Source: CAYHPR01 sp964358895
Lineage (GTDB): Archaea > Micrarchaeota > Micrarchaeia > CABMEP01
Assembly (NCBI GenBank): GCA_964358895.1
Contig: CAYHPR010000002.1
Span: 1-64,000 of the forward strand
Direction of reading: 5' to 3'
Length of the DNA stretch: 64,000 bases
Both the position numbers and the translations under genes were made by a program. Every line of letters starts with the position of its first letter. Position 1 is the stretch's first letter. The notes beneath the pieces were generated by a model that was given only the letters and a program-made list of their open reading frames with translations, was not told where the DNA came from and did no database searches. This document shows, one piece after another, positions 51,262 through 59,715 of the stretch.

Positions 51262-51489
51262 GATATTAAATAGTCCGGATAGCGTGGCAGAGGAGAGATA
51301 ATAGTAATTGATCTAGCATTAGCTTTGACTACCTCTCGGACGGATAATGAATTAATACCTACTCTAACTGGACTTATTTTGTAGAGTACTCTCGTAATAA
51401 TACGAAATTTAAAATAAGATAGAAAAAAGAATTACAACATAAAATAATATAAAAAAGAAAAAATAAAAAAAGAAAAAGAAAGATGAAAT
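51262..51489 (+). other. Intergenic region with a possible structured RNA
   Basis: This gap shows no coding frame. A nested pairing is visible: GTCCG (51273-51277) with CGGAC (51337-51341) and AGAGG (51289-51293) with CCTCT (51332-51336), the two 3' halves being adjacent and the 5' halves separated by an 11-base bulge. A second small hairpin TCGTA-ATAA-TACGA follows at about 51390. A small RNA is possible; nothing identifies its class. Confidence 0.3.
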
Positions 51490-51708
51490 TTATCTTACGT
51501 TTTTCATCTTTGCTTCGTACACATATCCGTCTTTTCCAACGTAATACATGAATCCTTTCTTCTTGGAGATTTTCTCGGCTCCTATTCTCTTCTTGGAACC
51601 TTTCTTGTTTGCCTTCATAGGCGCTCTCCAAACATAACCATCCTTACCGATAAAGTAAAGATAGCCGTCTTCTCTCTTAATTTTTTCTGATCCAACTTTC
51701 TTTCCCAT
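51490..51708 (-). CDS. Small tandem-repeat protein (two GKDGYV units)
   Basis: A 72-residue basic protein made of two ~30-residue repeats: VGSEKIKREDGYLYFIGKDG + YVWRAPMK and IGAEKISKKKGFMYYVGKDG + YVYEAKMK. Each unit is probably a small beta meander, like half a tiny barrel. ATG 51708 follows GAGGT. Function unknown; size and charge suggest an abundant RNA- or surface-binding protein (inference). Confidence 0.78.
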   Translation of the reverse strand: MGKKVGSEKIKREDGYLYFIGKDGYVWRAPMKANKKGSKKRIGAEKISKKKGFMYYVGKDGYVYEAKMKNVR

Positions 51709-51837
51709 ATTAACGACCTCCCTTTGTATTCGAAGATATTTACTACAACCTTTAAAAACTATTCGGTGAAAGTAGAATATCGAGGTAAAAGAAAGGTTTA
51801 AATAGTGAAACACGTCGATATCGACGTAGGTGTACTT

Positions 51838-52248
51838 ATGGGATTGTTGGATATATTCGGAAAAAAGGATGTTGGTAAGATAACTAAGGGTGTTCCTTTC
51901 TCTATCAAAACTTCATTTATTCCTGTTAGACTAGCGTCTTACAAAGGAGATAGGACTGATTTAGTAATAAAATTGAAGAACAACGAAGACGAAAATGTAC
52001 TCGTATCGCTAGTTGTTGAAGTACCTAAAGCACTGGGTGTCGATCAGTCATGTCTTCAAAAAGCTAAGGAGATCAGAATCGGGTATCTGAGTAAACAAGG
52101 AAGCCAGGATATAACTGTTCCTCTGTGGTCTAACGTGACTACAAAACCTGGAGACTACAGTATTACGATAACTGCGTTCGTACATTATAGGACATACGCG
52201 TACGTTCTCAATTCTGTCAAAAAAACAGCAGAAATAAGGGTTGTTTAA
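51838..52248 (+). CDS. Small beta-sandwich protein, unknown function
   Basis: About 136 residues starting MGLLDIFGKKDVGK, then strands of an immunoglobulin/arrestin-like sandwich (DLVIKLKNNEDENVLVSLVV and QDITVPLWSNVTTKPGDYSI, TITAFVHYRTY). No signal peptide. ATG 51838 stands five bases after GGTG. TATA-like ggtttaaatag lies ~40 bp upstream. Confidence 0.7.
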   Translation: MGLLDIFGKKDVGKITKGVPFSIKTSFIPVRLASYKGDRTDLVIKLKNNEDENVLVSLVVEVPKALGVDQSCLQKAKEIRIGYLSKQGSQDITVPLWSNVTTKPGDYSITITAFVHYRTYAYVLNSVKKTAEIRVV

Positions 52249-52281
52249 AACCTTTGTGTTCAATATTTGTTAGGTGTTAAT

Positions 52282-52866
52282 ATCAAAAAATCGACTTCGT
52301 CAGCCATGAAAACAACTGCAAACGTAAAAACCAGTTATGTTGATTTATGGATTTCTTCGCTAACCAAACCTGTAGACACATTTTCGTCCGAGAATGGGAA
52401 AGGCAATAAAACAAAAATTGCTGTTAACGTATTTTTTGCATCTGTTATAGTTGTTTTGGGCAGCACGCTTGCTCAACTAAGAACATTTGATTTAATTGCC
52501 GCGTTGTTGGCTGTAATCAGCGGCACTTTGATGACTGTCTTTGTTGGAGGTATCTTCTTTGTCCTGGCAAGAATTCTTGGAGGAAAGTCCTCTTTTGAAA
52601 ACCAACTCTACTTAACCACATTGTTCTCAGTTCCTATAGCTTTACTTAATTCTATAGTTATTCTTATACCGATTGTAGGCAATTGGTTGGGATTGGTACT
52701 ACTAATTTATCTTGCTTATCTCCTTACCCTCTCGTTAAAAGAAGCGCATGCTCTCAGCACACTCAAAGCAGTTGCAACATGGCTTATATCTGTGGTCATA
52801 TTAACTGTACTTATGATAGTCATAACCTATTTTTACTACGGATCTCTCACACCATTGAGCGCTTAA
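52282..52866 (+). CDS. Yip1-like membrane protein, probable ATC start
   Basis: About 194 residues with five TM helices, matching the Yip1 domain layout (SYVDLWISSLTKPVDTF, then VGGIFFVLARILGGKSSFEN and LTTLFSVPIALLNSIVILIP). Role in archaea unknown. Its start is unclear: the only ribosome-binding site is GGTG at 52273-52276, and five bases later is ATC (52282); the first ATG is at 52306 and has no such site, and TTG 52267 lies upstream of it. Confidence 0.72.
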   Translation: MKKSTSSAMKTTANVKTSYVDLWISSLTKPVDTFSSENGKGNKTKIAVNVFFASVIVVLGSTLAQLRTFDLIAALLAVISGTLMTVFVGGIFFVLARILGGKSSFENQLYLTTLFSVPIALLNSIVILIPIVGNWLGLVLLIYLAYLLTLSLKEAHALSTLKAVATWLISVVILTVLMIVITYFYYGSLTPLSA

Positions 52867-52950
52867 ATTCAAAACTTAAAATCTAACAACTGGCGTGCAG
52901 ATAGAACAGGGGGAGGTCACTTCAACTAATACTATATCTATATTAATATA

Positions 52951-52966
52951 TGTAACTATAGTTACA
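52951..52966. promoter_or_regulatory. 16-base perfect palindrome before a small gene
   Basis: TGTAACTATAGTTACA, a perfect palindrome ending two bases before the ATG at 52969 and flanked by partly symmetric ATATTAA / TTAATAT arms. It looks like a dimeric repressor site over the start of transcription. Confidence 0.5.
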
Positions 52967-52968
52967 AT

Positions 52969-53220
52969 ATGTTAATATACATATATAATATCATTATTAA
53001 AGACAAAAAAGTACTTAATAATATAAAAAGAAGGTTTTATTACACATTTAATACTAAAATAAGCAAATTTTCTACTAAATTATCAAATAATACTCTTAAA
53101 ATAGACGTTTTACACGAAAAAGAACTAGATTCATTTTTCAACGAATTTTCTGGGTTTATTGAAGTGTATAAAATCAGTGTAAATTCAATAGAGCGAATAC
53201 TGGAAGTCCCCTCCCTCTAG
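52969..53220 (+). CDS. Small AT-rich gene, unknown function
   Basis: An 83-residue protein with Lys/Asn/Ile-rich composition and a DNA that is more AT-rich than its neighbours, suggesting recent acquisition (inference). MLIYIYNIIIKDKKVLNNIK, then LKIDVLHEKELDSFFNEFSG, could form an alpha/beta ferredoxin-like fold. The palindrome upstream suggests regulation. No family recognised. Confidence 0.5.
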   Translation: MLIYIYNIIIKDKKVLNNIKRRFYYTFNTKISKFSTKLSNNTLKIDVLHEKELDSFFNEFSGFIEVYKISVNSIERILEVPSL

Positions 53221-53241
53221 GTCTCAGAAAGGCAGTAAGTA

Positions 53242-53643
53242 TTATTTTTTATGTTCTTCTTTAAGAAAATCTTTGAAATCCTTGACGATTTCTTCAAATG
53301 ACTTCTCTTCTTCCTCTTCAGAACCTGCGGTCCCTGAGCCTCCCTTACCGTTCTTTTTAGCCTCTTTCTGTTCTTCCTCTTCGTTTTCTTTTTCTTCTTC
53401 TGTTTCTTCCTCTTCTCCGATCTCTTTTTCTTTAAGTTTTTTTCTTGCTTTTTTGGCAATTTCTCTTATTTCTTGAAATTTTCTTATCTCTTCTATCTCT
53501 TTGTCCTTTCTCTCTTTCATTGTCTCCAATCTTTCAACCAGTCCGGTCTCAGTAAATTTCTTAGCCTTCTCTTTCTTTTCCTTTTCTTTCCTCTCCTCTT
53601 CTTCCTTCCTCACTTCTTTTTCTGTCATTGTTTTAGAATTCAT
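53242..53643 (-). CDS. Highly charged Lys/Glu-rich protein, unknown function
   Basis: A 133-residue protein that is mostly Glu/Lys coiled coil (EVRKEEEERKEKEKKEKAKK; IGEEEETEEEKENEEEE) with a Gly/Ser linker and a short C-terminal helix KSFEEIVKDFKDFL. Divergent from topA with 74 bp between. Low complexity makes relationships unreadable. Confidence 0.55.
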   Translation of the reverse strand: MNSKTMTEKEVRKEEEERKEKEKKEKAKKFTETGLVERLETMKERKDKEIEEIRKFQEIREIAKKARKKLKEKEIGEEEETEEEKENEEEEQKEAKKNGKGGSGTAGSEEEEEKSFEEIVKDFKDFLKEEHKK

Positions 53644-53717
53644 AGGGTATTTATAAAGATTCTGAGAATTATTCTATTATTTTATTAGTCGGTCGAGTAT
53701 CTAATCCAGATGAGTTT

Positions 53718-55967
53718 ATGACTTATGAATTGATTATTGCGGAGAAGCCTTCTGTCGCACAGAAAATCGCATATGCGTTATCTAACGATGTGAAGAAAAG
53801 GTTCGGACGGAAGACAGTTTATTACGAAGTAACTAGGGACTCAAAACAGATCGTTATTGTTCCTGCAGTTGGACACTTATTCTCGCTTAGACAAAAAGGC
53901 CAGGAAACGCCAGCGTTTGATATCGAGTGGGTTCCTACATATGAACTAAACAAGACTGCGTGGTATATGCGCGGGTATCTAGATACAATAAAGGAAATGG
54001 CGAAAAATGCCAGCGTGTTCATTAATGCAGCAGATTACGATATTGAAGGCAGCCTGATTGGTTATAATATAATTAGGTTTGCTGGCGATCTCACGCGCGC
54101 CAAGAGGATGCGCTTTTCAACACTCACCCCAAATGAGCTTAGTCAATCGTACGAACATTTAGAACCTCTGGATGTGCCTAATGCAATAGCCGGCGAAACA
54201 CGGCATATGATCGATTGGTTGTACGGAATCAATCTCAGTAGAGCGATAATGAATGCGCTCCGGGCTGCTGGAAGGTCCCGAACGCTTTCAATCGGTCGCG
54301 TACAAGGTCCGATGCTGAAGTTCTTAGCAGAGCGAGAAGAACAAATTAAGAATTTTATTTCAACACCTTACTGGGAGTTGTTTGTATATGCAAAAGAAAC
54401 AAAATTTCATCACACTACTAGCCGTTTTAATTCTGAACAAGAGGCAATCAAAGTTCAGAACAATACCAAACCCGAAGGAACAATTGACATAAAGAAAACT
54501 GCTCGTACAATTTATCCATTTCCAGCCTTCGATTTTACCAGTCTTCAGATTGAAGCCTACCGCCTTTTCGGTTTTTCTCCAATGCAAACACAAGAACTCG
54601 CTCAAACCCTTTACGAACACAGTTACATCAGTTATCCCAGAACTGCTTCTCAAAAGCTTCCTGTACAATTAAATCTACCTTCTATTATTCAGAAAATTGC
54701 CCAGATAGAACGATTCAGTGAATTAGCTAAAAAGTTAATCGAAGGAAAAAGATTCAGGCCGCGTGAAGGTCAAAAGGAAGATGTGCATCCAGCACTTTAT
54801 CCAACCGGAATTATTGGTAAGTTATCAACAGACGAGCAAAAACTCTACGATCTAATCACTCATAGGTTTCTTGCTGCCTTTGCTGAACCTGCGGAAGTTG
54901 AAGATCAGAAGATTAATTTAGACGCAAAAGAAAAATATGCTGCCGAAGCAATTCATATTGTAAAAGAGGGTTGGATTCAGTTCTATCCATACACACAGCT
55001 ACGCGAGTCACAGATGGCCGTGTTTAAGCAAGGAGAACTCCTGAAAATAGATAAATTCGAGATTCTTCGAAAAGAAACAAAACCATCGCCACGTTTTACT
55101 CCAGCAACAATTCTTCAACTTATGGAAAAGGAAGACATTGGAACTAAAACAACCAGAGCAATAATTCTTGAAACACTTTTCAAGCGCGGTTATTTTACTG
55201 GAAAACAAATCACTGTTACGCCACTTGGTCGTGCAGTTTACGAAACGTTCAGAGATTATTCACCAAAGATCGTTAATCCAGAGCTGACGAAACAGCTTGA
55301 ATCCGAAATGGAAATGATACAGGAACAAAAAATTGACCAGCAGAAAGTTATATCCAATGCTAAAGGTATTCTCACTGAAATTCTTGATGATTTCACAAAG
55401 AACCAACAGAAAATAGGAACCAATCTGCTTGAAAAATTGGAAGAATCTGAAAGATTCGCACCTTGCAAGTGCGGCAAAGGTTTTCAGAGAATAATTGAAA
55501 GAAAAGGGAAATACCGTTTCTTAGGTTGCAGCGATTATCCAAATTGCAAGATCACTTACTCCCTTCCTCCATTCGGTTTTGTTAATTCCGCAGGTTTATG
55601 CGAATTTTGCAAATCTCCTAGAATCTGGGCAGCCAAAGGCAAACAACGGTACACTTATTGTCTCAATCGTGAATGTCCGGAAAAACTTGAAAAACTTAAA
55701 CGGAAAGAGGAAGCGGCAGCTGAAAAGGAAGCTGCCAAAGCAGCAGAAAAGAAGCTAAAGGCACAACAAAAGCGAGAAGAAAAGAAACTTAAGACTCAGC
55801 AGATGAAGGAAGAAACAAAAAGTAAGGCAAAACAGAAGAAAGAAGAGAAGGCATCGGAGAAAATAAAACCAAAGGAAAAAACCGAAACGGCAGATACGAA
55901 ATTAAAAGTGAAAAAAGAGAAGAAACAAAAACCGAAGAGCATCTCTCCGGAAGATTCGAATAATTAG
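53718..55967 (+). CDS. topA: DNA topoisomerase I, type IA
   Basis: A 749-residue type IA topoisomerase: Toprim domain with LIIAEKPSVAQKIAYAL, INAADYDIEGSLIGYNI; catalytic Tyr in YISYPRTASQKLP (~306); then C-terminal zinc-finger Cys groups (~582-660: CKCGKGF, CSDYPNC, CEFCKS, CLNREC). The last ~85 residues are an unusual Lys/Glu/Ala/Gln-rich helical tail (AEKKLKAQQKREEKKLKTQQ), probably for DNA binding. Relaxes negative supercoils. Ends 4 bp inside the convergent thyX. Confidence 0.96.
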   Translation: MTYELIIAEKPSVAQKIAYALSNDVKKRFGRKTVYYEVTRDSKQIVIVPAVGHLFSLRQKGQETPAFDIEWVPTYELNKTAWYMRGYLDTIKEMAKNASVFINAADYDIEGSLIGYNIIRFAGDLTRAKRMRFSTLTPNELSQSYEHLEPLDVPNAIAGETRHMIDWLYGINLSRAIMNALRAAGRSRTLSIGRVQGPMLKFLAEREEQIKNFISTPYWELFVYAKETKFHHTTSRFNSEQEAIKVQNNTKPEGTIDIKKTARTIYPFPAFDFTSLQIEAYRLFGFSPMQTQELAQTLYEHSYISYPRTASQKLPVQLNLPSIIQKIAQIERFSELAKKLIEGKRFRPREGQKEDVHPALYPTGIIGKLSTDEQKLYDLITHRFLAAFAEPAEVEDQKINLDAKEKYAAEAIHIVKEGWIQFYPYTQLRESQMAVFKQGELLKIDKFEILRKETKPSPRFTPATILQLMEKEDIGTKTTRAIILETLFKRGYFTGKQITVTPLGRAVYETFRDYSPKIVNPELTKQLESEMEMIQEQKIDQQKVISNAKGILTEILDDFTKNQQKIGTNLLEKLEESERFAPCKCGKGFQRIIERKGKYRFLGCSDYPNCKITYSLPPFGFVNSAGLCEFCKSPRIWAAKGKQRYTYCLNRECPEKLEKLKRKEEAAAEKEAAKAAEKKLKAQQKREEKKLKTQQMKEETKSKAKQKKEEKASEKIKPKEKTETADTKLKVKKEKKQKPKSISPEDSNN

Positions 55968-57733
55968 CTATTTAATTTTCTTTCTTTAACTCTCTGCCTT
56001 GCCTCTGAGTCTGCTCTTGACCAGTAATAATTATTATAGTCTACAAATTTCATTGAACTTGCCCTAGTTTCTGACTGCTCTTTTAATTTCTGATGCATTT
56101 TCTGGCACATTAGTCTGTAGTTAGGATGCCCCTGTTTTCCAGTTCTTAGTTCAAGCATATGCATTGCTTCTCTGTCATTCATTCCCATATACCATCTTAC
56201 ATTGAATCCAAATGGCACAACATATTGTGCAATTTCATTACCCATTGCCGTTCTAATCTTTTCATAAAGATTTGATGCAGTTTCATAATTTTCTACAAGT
56301 TTATCTTCGAATCCGGCTTCATTTATTTCTTCAGGTATAGAAAAGCCTAATCTAGTCGTAAGTTTCTGTCTTTCTTGAGTCAGCATCCTATGTCTTTGCA
56401 GGTCCCTATAAATGCCAAAACTTTCAACCAAATCATAAAGTAAAGGATATCCGTATTCTAATGCTCTTCCAGGTTTGTCTCTTCTTGAGTTTCTATCTCC
56501 AATATATGTACAGTATATCTCCTTCCTTTTTTCTTCAGGTAGTTCACGCACGATATTAATTATTTGTTCCATTGAGTGTTCAGTATACTTGTATAGCATA
56601 ACTGCAATCTGTCTTATTTCAAACTCTTTTTCAAATCTTTTTATCAAGTCCTTTGGCAATTCTCGTTCTAATAACCCACTAATATTCCCCGAAAATTTAC
56701 CCTCAAAATATTTGTTTAAATCTTTTGCCAATGCTTCCGCAATAAATCTTATTCCATTGTCAAGCAGTGTTACGTCTTCTGTCAATTTAACATTTTTTTT
56801 ATCAAAAATAGAATTAACTAGACGCTGCATGGTTTTTCTTGTTTCCATAATATATCCATTCGGTTTAGCTCTTTCTACAAATCTAGGGATTACTTTATTT
56901 AGTTCATAATGTAATTCTTCACCCCTAATCTTAAATTCAGGCACGTCTGACGAATAAAGTTTAGTTAGTAAGTTCTGATACGCTCTTCCATTACAGAACA
57001 ACGCAACATTTGATAAGGTGGCAGCGGGCAACGGTCCTCTTATTGTGTCGCAGGCTTTAGTTTTAATATCAAAATTATACGTTGTTAACCACGCGTTTCT
57101 ATCGTTTTCATCAGTCAGCGCTGCAAGTTTAAGCTGCTCACCGGTTCCTTTTATATCATAAGTTGCTTCAGTAATGGGTTTAAGTTTTTTGAAGTAGTCG
57201 GTCATCGGTGCTATCAGATCGCAATATGTTTGGAATAATTTGTCCATTGTTTTTACGTATTCCTCTTTGTATTCTGAGTTCATTATCGGATTCTTAGTTT
57301 TATCTTTGAGATAGCGGAAATTTCCAGCAGTATCTTTTTGGTTATAGAAAACGTACCGAGAAGATTGTTCGATATATGCTACTCCGATTCTACAGTCTTC
57401 TATTTCCTTTATGGCTAGATTGGAGATATTTTCTAATCTAACAAGAGCCCCTTCCAATTCTCCAACTGAATCGTCACCGTAAGCAACAAGCACTTTTTCA
57501 ATTAGTTTATCAAGCTTCTTTAAGTTGAATTGCCCATCTTTGGCGAATTCCTTTGTAACAATTGTCCTCCATCCATATGCCGCACGACTAAATCTAGTTA
57601 CAGTCGCTCCACCTATTCCTGGAGGCAAAAGAATAACAGAGGTATCCCCAAGTGCATTTGTTGTATACTTGGATAAGAAGTTAATATCCTGTTCATTAAA
57701 TTTTTCAAATTCACCTTCAAACTGATCAGTTAT
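55964..57733 (-). CDS. thyX: Two-domain ThyX-like flavin-dependent thymidylate synthase, probable ATA start
   Basis: About 590 residues: a duplicated ThyX fold. First half: GATVTRFSRAAYGW, then GVAYIEQSSRYVFYN (ThyX-type S/EQS-RY); second half: SFGIYRDLQRHRMLTQERQK (the RHR motif, ~446) and GMNDREAMHMLELRTGKQGH. It would methylate dUMP to dTMP with FAD and folate. The first in-frame TTG (57628) would leave only 11 residues before RFSRA, less than the fold needs; upstream codons encode plausible protein back to an ATA (57733) set five bases after GGTG. No ATG, GTG or TTG occurs between the upstream stop and 57628. Confidence 0.85.
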   Translation of the reverse strand: MTDQFEGEFEKFNEQDINFLSKYTTNALGDTSVILLPPGIGGATVTRFSRAAYGWRTIVTKEFAKDGQFNLKKLDKLIEKVLVAYGDDSVGELEGALVRLENISNLAIKEIEDCRIGVAYIEQSSRYVFYNQKDTAGNFRYLKDKTKNPIMNSEYKEEYVKTMDKLFQTYCDLIAPMTDYFKKLKPITEATYDIKGTGEQLKLAALTDENDRNAWLTTYNFDIKTKACDTIRGPLPAATLSNVALFCNGRAYQNLLTKLYSSDVPEFKIRGEELHYELNKVIPRFVERAKPNGYIMETRKTMQRLVNSIFDKKNVKLTEDVTLLDNGIRFIAEALAKDLNKYFEGKFSGNISGLLERELPKDLIKRFEKEFEIRQIAVMLYKYTEHSMEQIINIVRELPEEKRKEIYCTYIGDRNSRRDKPGRALEYGYPLLYDLVESFGIYRDLQRHRMLTQERQKLTTRLGFSIPEEINEAGFEDKLVENYETASNLYEKIRTAMGNEIAQYVVPFGFNVRWYMGMNDREAMHMLELRTGKQGHPNYRLMCQKMHQKLKEQSETRASSMKFVDYNNYYWSRADSEARQRVKERKLNS

Positions 57734-57773
57734 TTTCCCACCATTAAAAGCTACCAGAAGACCTATTTATTGA

Positions 57774-59642
57774 TTACTGTAACTTCTGATCGGTTTTTTG
57801 GTCGATTCGTTGATCAATAATTCGTTCTTGCATTCGTGTTGCTTTTGGCAACGTGAAGCTGATTGTACTGCCTTGTCCTGTTTCTGATTTTTCAACCCAC
57901 ACGTCTCCTCCATGTAATTTAACGATGTCTTTAGCTATGGCAAGGCCGAGGCCGCTACCTTCTTTTTTGACCTGTTTTCCTGCCATTTGATAAAATCTCA
58001 TGAAAATATTCTGCCATTCTGTTTTTGGGATGCCCGAACCTGTATCTATAACATCTATTCGTATATTTTTTTTGTCGGATGGATACGCATTTACTGTGAC
58101 CGAACCTTTTTCTGTGAATTTTATTGAATTTGTGACTAGATTAGTCACTACTTGAGCGATTCGGTCCATATCTCCATCTACTTCCCCTATTATATCTGGA
58201 GTATTCCACCGCACCACTAACCCTTTCTTTTCAGCAAGTGATCTGAATGAGCAGCGGTCTTCAAGTGTGCTTAGGTAAAACGGTTTTCGGTGAATAACGA
58301 TGGCACCTGCTTCAAGTTTCGAAATGTCCAGCAGATCGTTGATTAGTTTTGCTTCTCTTATTGCTTCTTTGTGTATTATTTCAGCAGCTTCAGTCTGTTC
58401 TTTGTTAAGCAGGCCAAGACTTTTACTATTCAATAATGATGCATATCCCTGAATATTTGTTAGTGGAGTTCGCAAGTCGTGCGAGACATTACTAACGAAC
58501 TCTGATTTTAGTCTGTTAAGTTCCATCAGTTCTTTATTCTGTCTTTCTAATTCTCTGCGGATTTGTTCAGTTTTATCCTCTGCTTTCTTTTTTTCGTCTA
58601 TGTTTCTCATCGTTCCTCTGAATCCCGTTACTGTTTGCAGTTCTTTGACTGGTACTGCATTTGCAGAGAAGTAAACCCATCTCTTCTTTGAATTTTGCAG
58701 TCTGAACTCAAGGTCACGAAAACCTTTCCCTTCGTTCTGTGCTTTATTCAAAATATTGATGACATTCGAAAGATCGTCGGGATGTATAATGGAAACGATT
58801 GATTTGACTGTTTCGGGTTTATGTCCAAGTTGTTTTTCAAATTGATAATTTGAATACTGAATTTCTCCTTGTTTATCTATGACAAATATAATGTCAGTTA
58901 CATTATCCACCAGCTGCTGGTAAACTTCCTTAGCTTGTGTTATTTGTTCCTTAAGTTTGGTGCGTTCTGATACGTCCTTTACTATACAAACAGCAGCTCC
59001 ATCTACTGGAAGCAGATTGACTTCTGCTTCAAAATTTGTTCCATCTGCTCTGACGCAATTAGTCTCATTTTTTTGCACTCTATTTTCGGCAGCAGCTTTT
59101 TTTATCAGTTGATTAATTTTGCTTCCCCAACCCATCAGATCCTTTATTCCAATTCCAGTGAAATCTTCTTTCCCAAACATTTTCTTTGCAGCTACATTCC
59201 ACTCAATTATTCTACCATTTTTATCAATACGTAAAATTGCATCCTGAGTGGTTCCTTCAATTACTCTGAGAAGTTCAGTGTTCTGATCTAAATGTCTGCG
59301 TTGGCTAAGGTTTGAAAGCAACAAAACAGCACTATTATCTATCGTAAGTTCCGTAAATCCAATTTCTATCGATGTACCGTTTTTCTTTTTCAACTTATTT
59401 TTGTTAAGTATCTTGCTTAATTTACTCCCAATTAATTCACTACGCTGGTATCCTGAAAGAAGTTCAAAGGAATTATTTAATTCAATTATTACCTTTTTAT
59501 CGTTTAGAACAATTCCAGCTTCTCTTAAGCTATCAAATAATAGTTTAAATTTGTTAATTGTCTGTTTTTGCGGTTCTGTTACATCTTGATTAATGTCTGA
59601 GAGCTGTAGCTGCCCTTCGACCGCTTTCTGTTCATCTGCCAT
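57774..59642 (-). CDS. Soluble PAS-domain sensor histidine kinase
   Basis: A 622-residue protein with no TM helix. Three PAS domains (~25-125, 130-235, 242-355: FDSLREAGIVLNDKKVIIEL, TQDAILRIDKNGRIIEWNVA, NVTDIIFVIDKQGEIQYSNY), a HisKA domain with the phospho-His in FVSNVSHDLRTPLTNIQGY (~387), and an HATPase domain with NLVTNSIKFT, DTGSGIP, GSGLGLAIAKDI. It phosphorylates the divergent response regulator 73 bp away (inferred pairing). Confidence 0.94.
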   Translation of the reverse strand: MADEQKAVEGQLQLSDINQDVTEPQKQTINKFKLLFDSLREAGIVLNDKKVIIELNNSFELLSGYQRSELIGSKLSKILNKNKLKKKNGTSIEIGFTELTIDNSAVLLLSNLSQRRHLDQNTELLRVIEGTTQDAILRIDKNGRIIEWNVAAKKMFGKEDFTGIGIKDLMGWGSKINQLIKKAAAENRVQKNETNCVRADGTNFEAEVNLLPVDGAAVCIVKDVSERTKLKEQITQAKEVYQQLVDNVTDIIFVIDKQGEIQYSNYQFEKQLGHKPETVKSIVSIIHPDDLSNVINILNKAQNEGKGFRDLEFRLQNSKKRWVYFSANAVPVKELQTVTGFRGTMRNIDEKKKAEDKTEQIRRELERQNKELMELNRLKSEFVSNVSHDLRTPLTNIQGYASLLNSKSLGLLNKEQTEAAEIIHKEAIREAKLINDLLDISKLEAGAIVIHRKPFYLSTLEDRCSFRSLAEKKGLVVRWNTPDIIGEVDGDMDRIAQVVTNLVTNSIKFTEKGSVTVNAYPSDKKNIRIDVIDTGSGIPKTEWQNIFMRFYQMAGKQVKKEGSGLGLAIAKDIVKLHGGDVWVEKSETGQGSTISFTLPKATRMQERIIDQRIDQKTDQKLQ

Positions 59643-59715
59643 ATTGTGCTTTTAGCGTAAGAGATTTAATGTTATTTATTGAAAGAGGGCTACAGCAAGT
59701 AAACAGAGGCAGAAG

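Noticed and set aside
53217..53688. Other frames overlapping the Lys/Glu-rich gene on both strands
   Set aside because: Purine-rich low-complexity DNA keeps several frames open; only the 53643-53242 frame has a sensible start and helical heptads.
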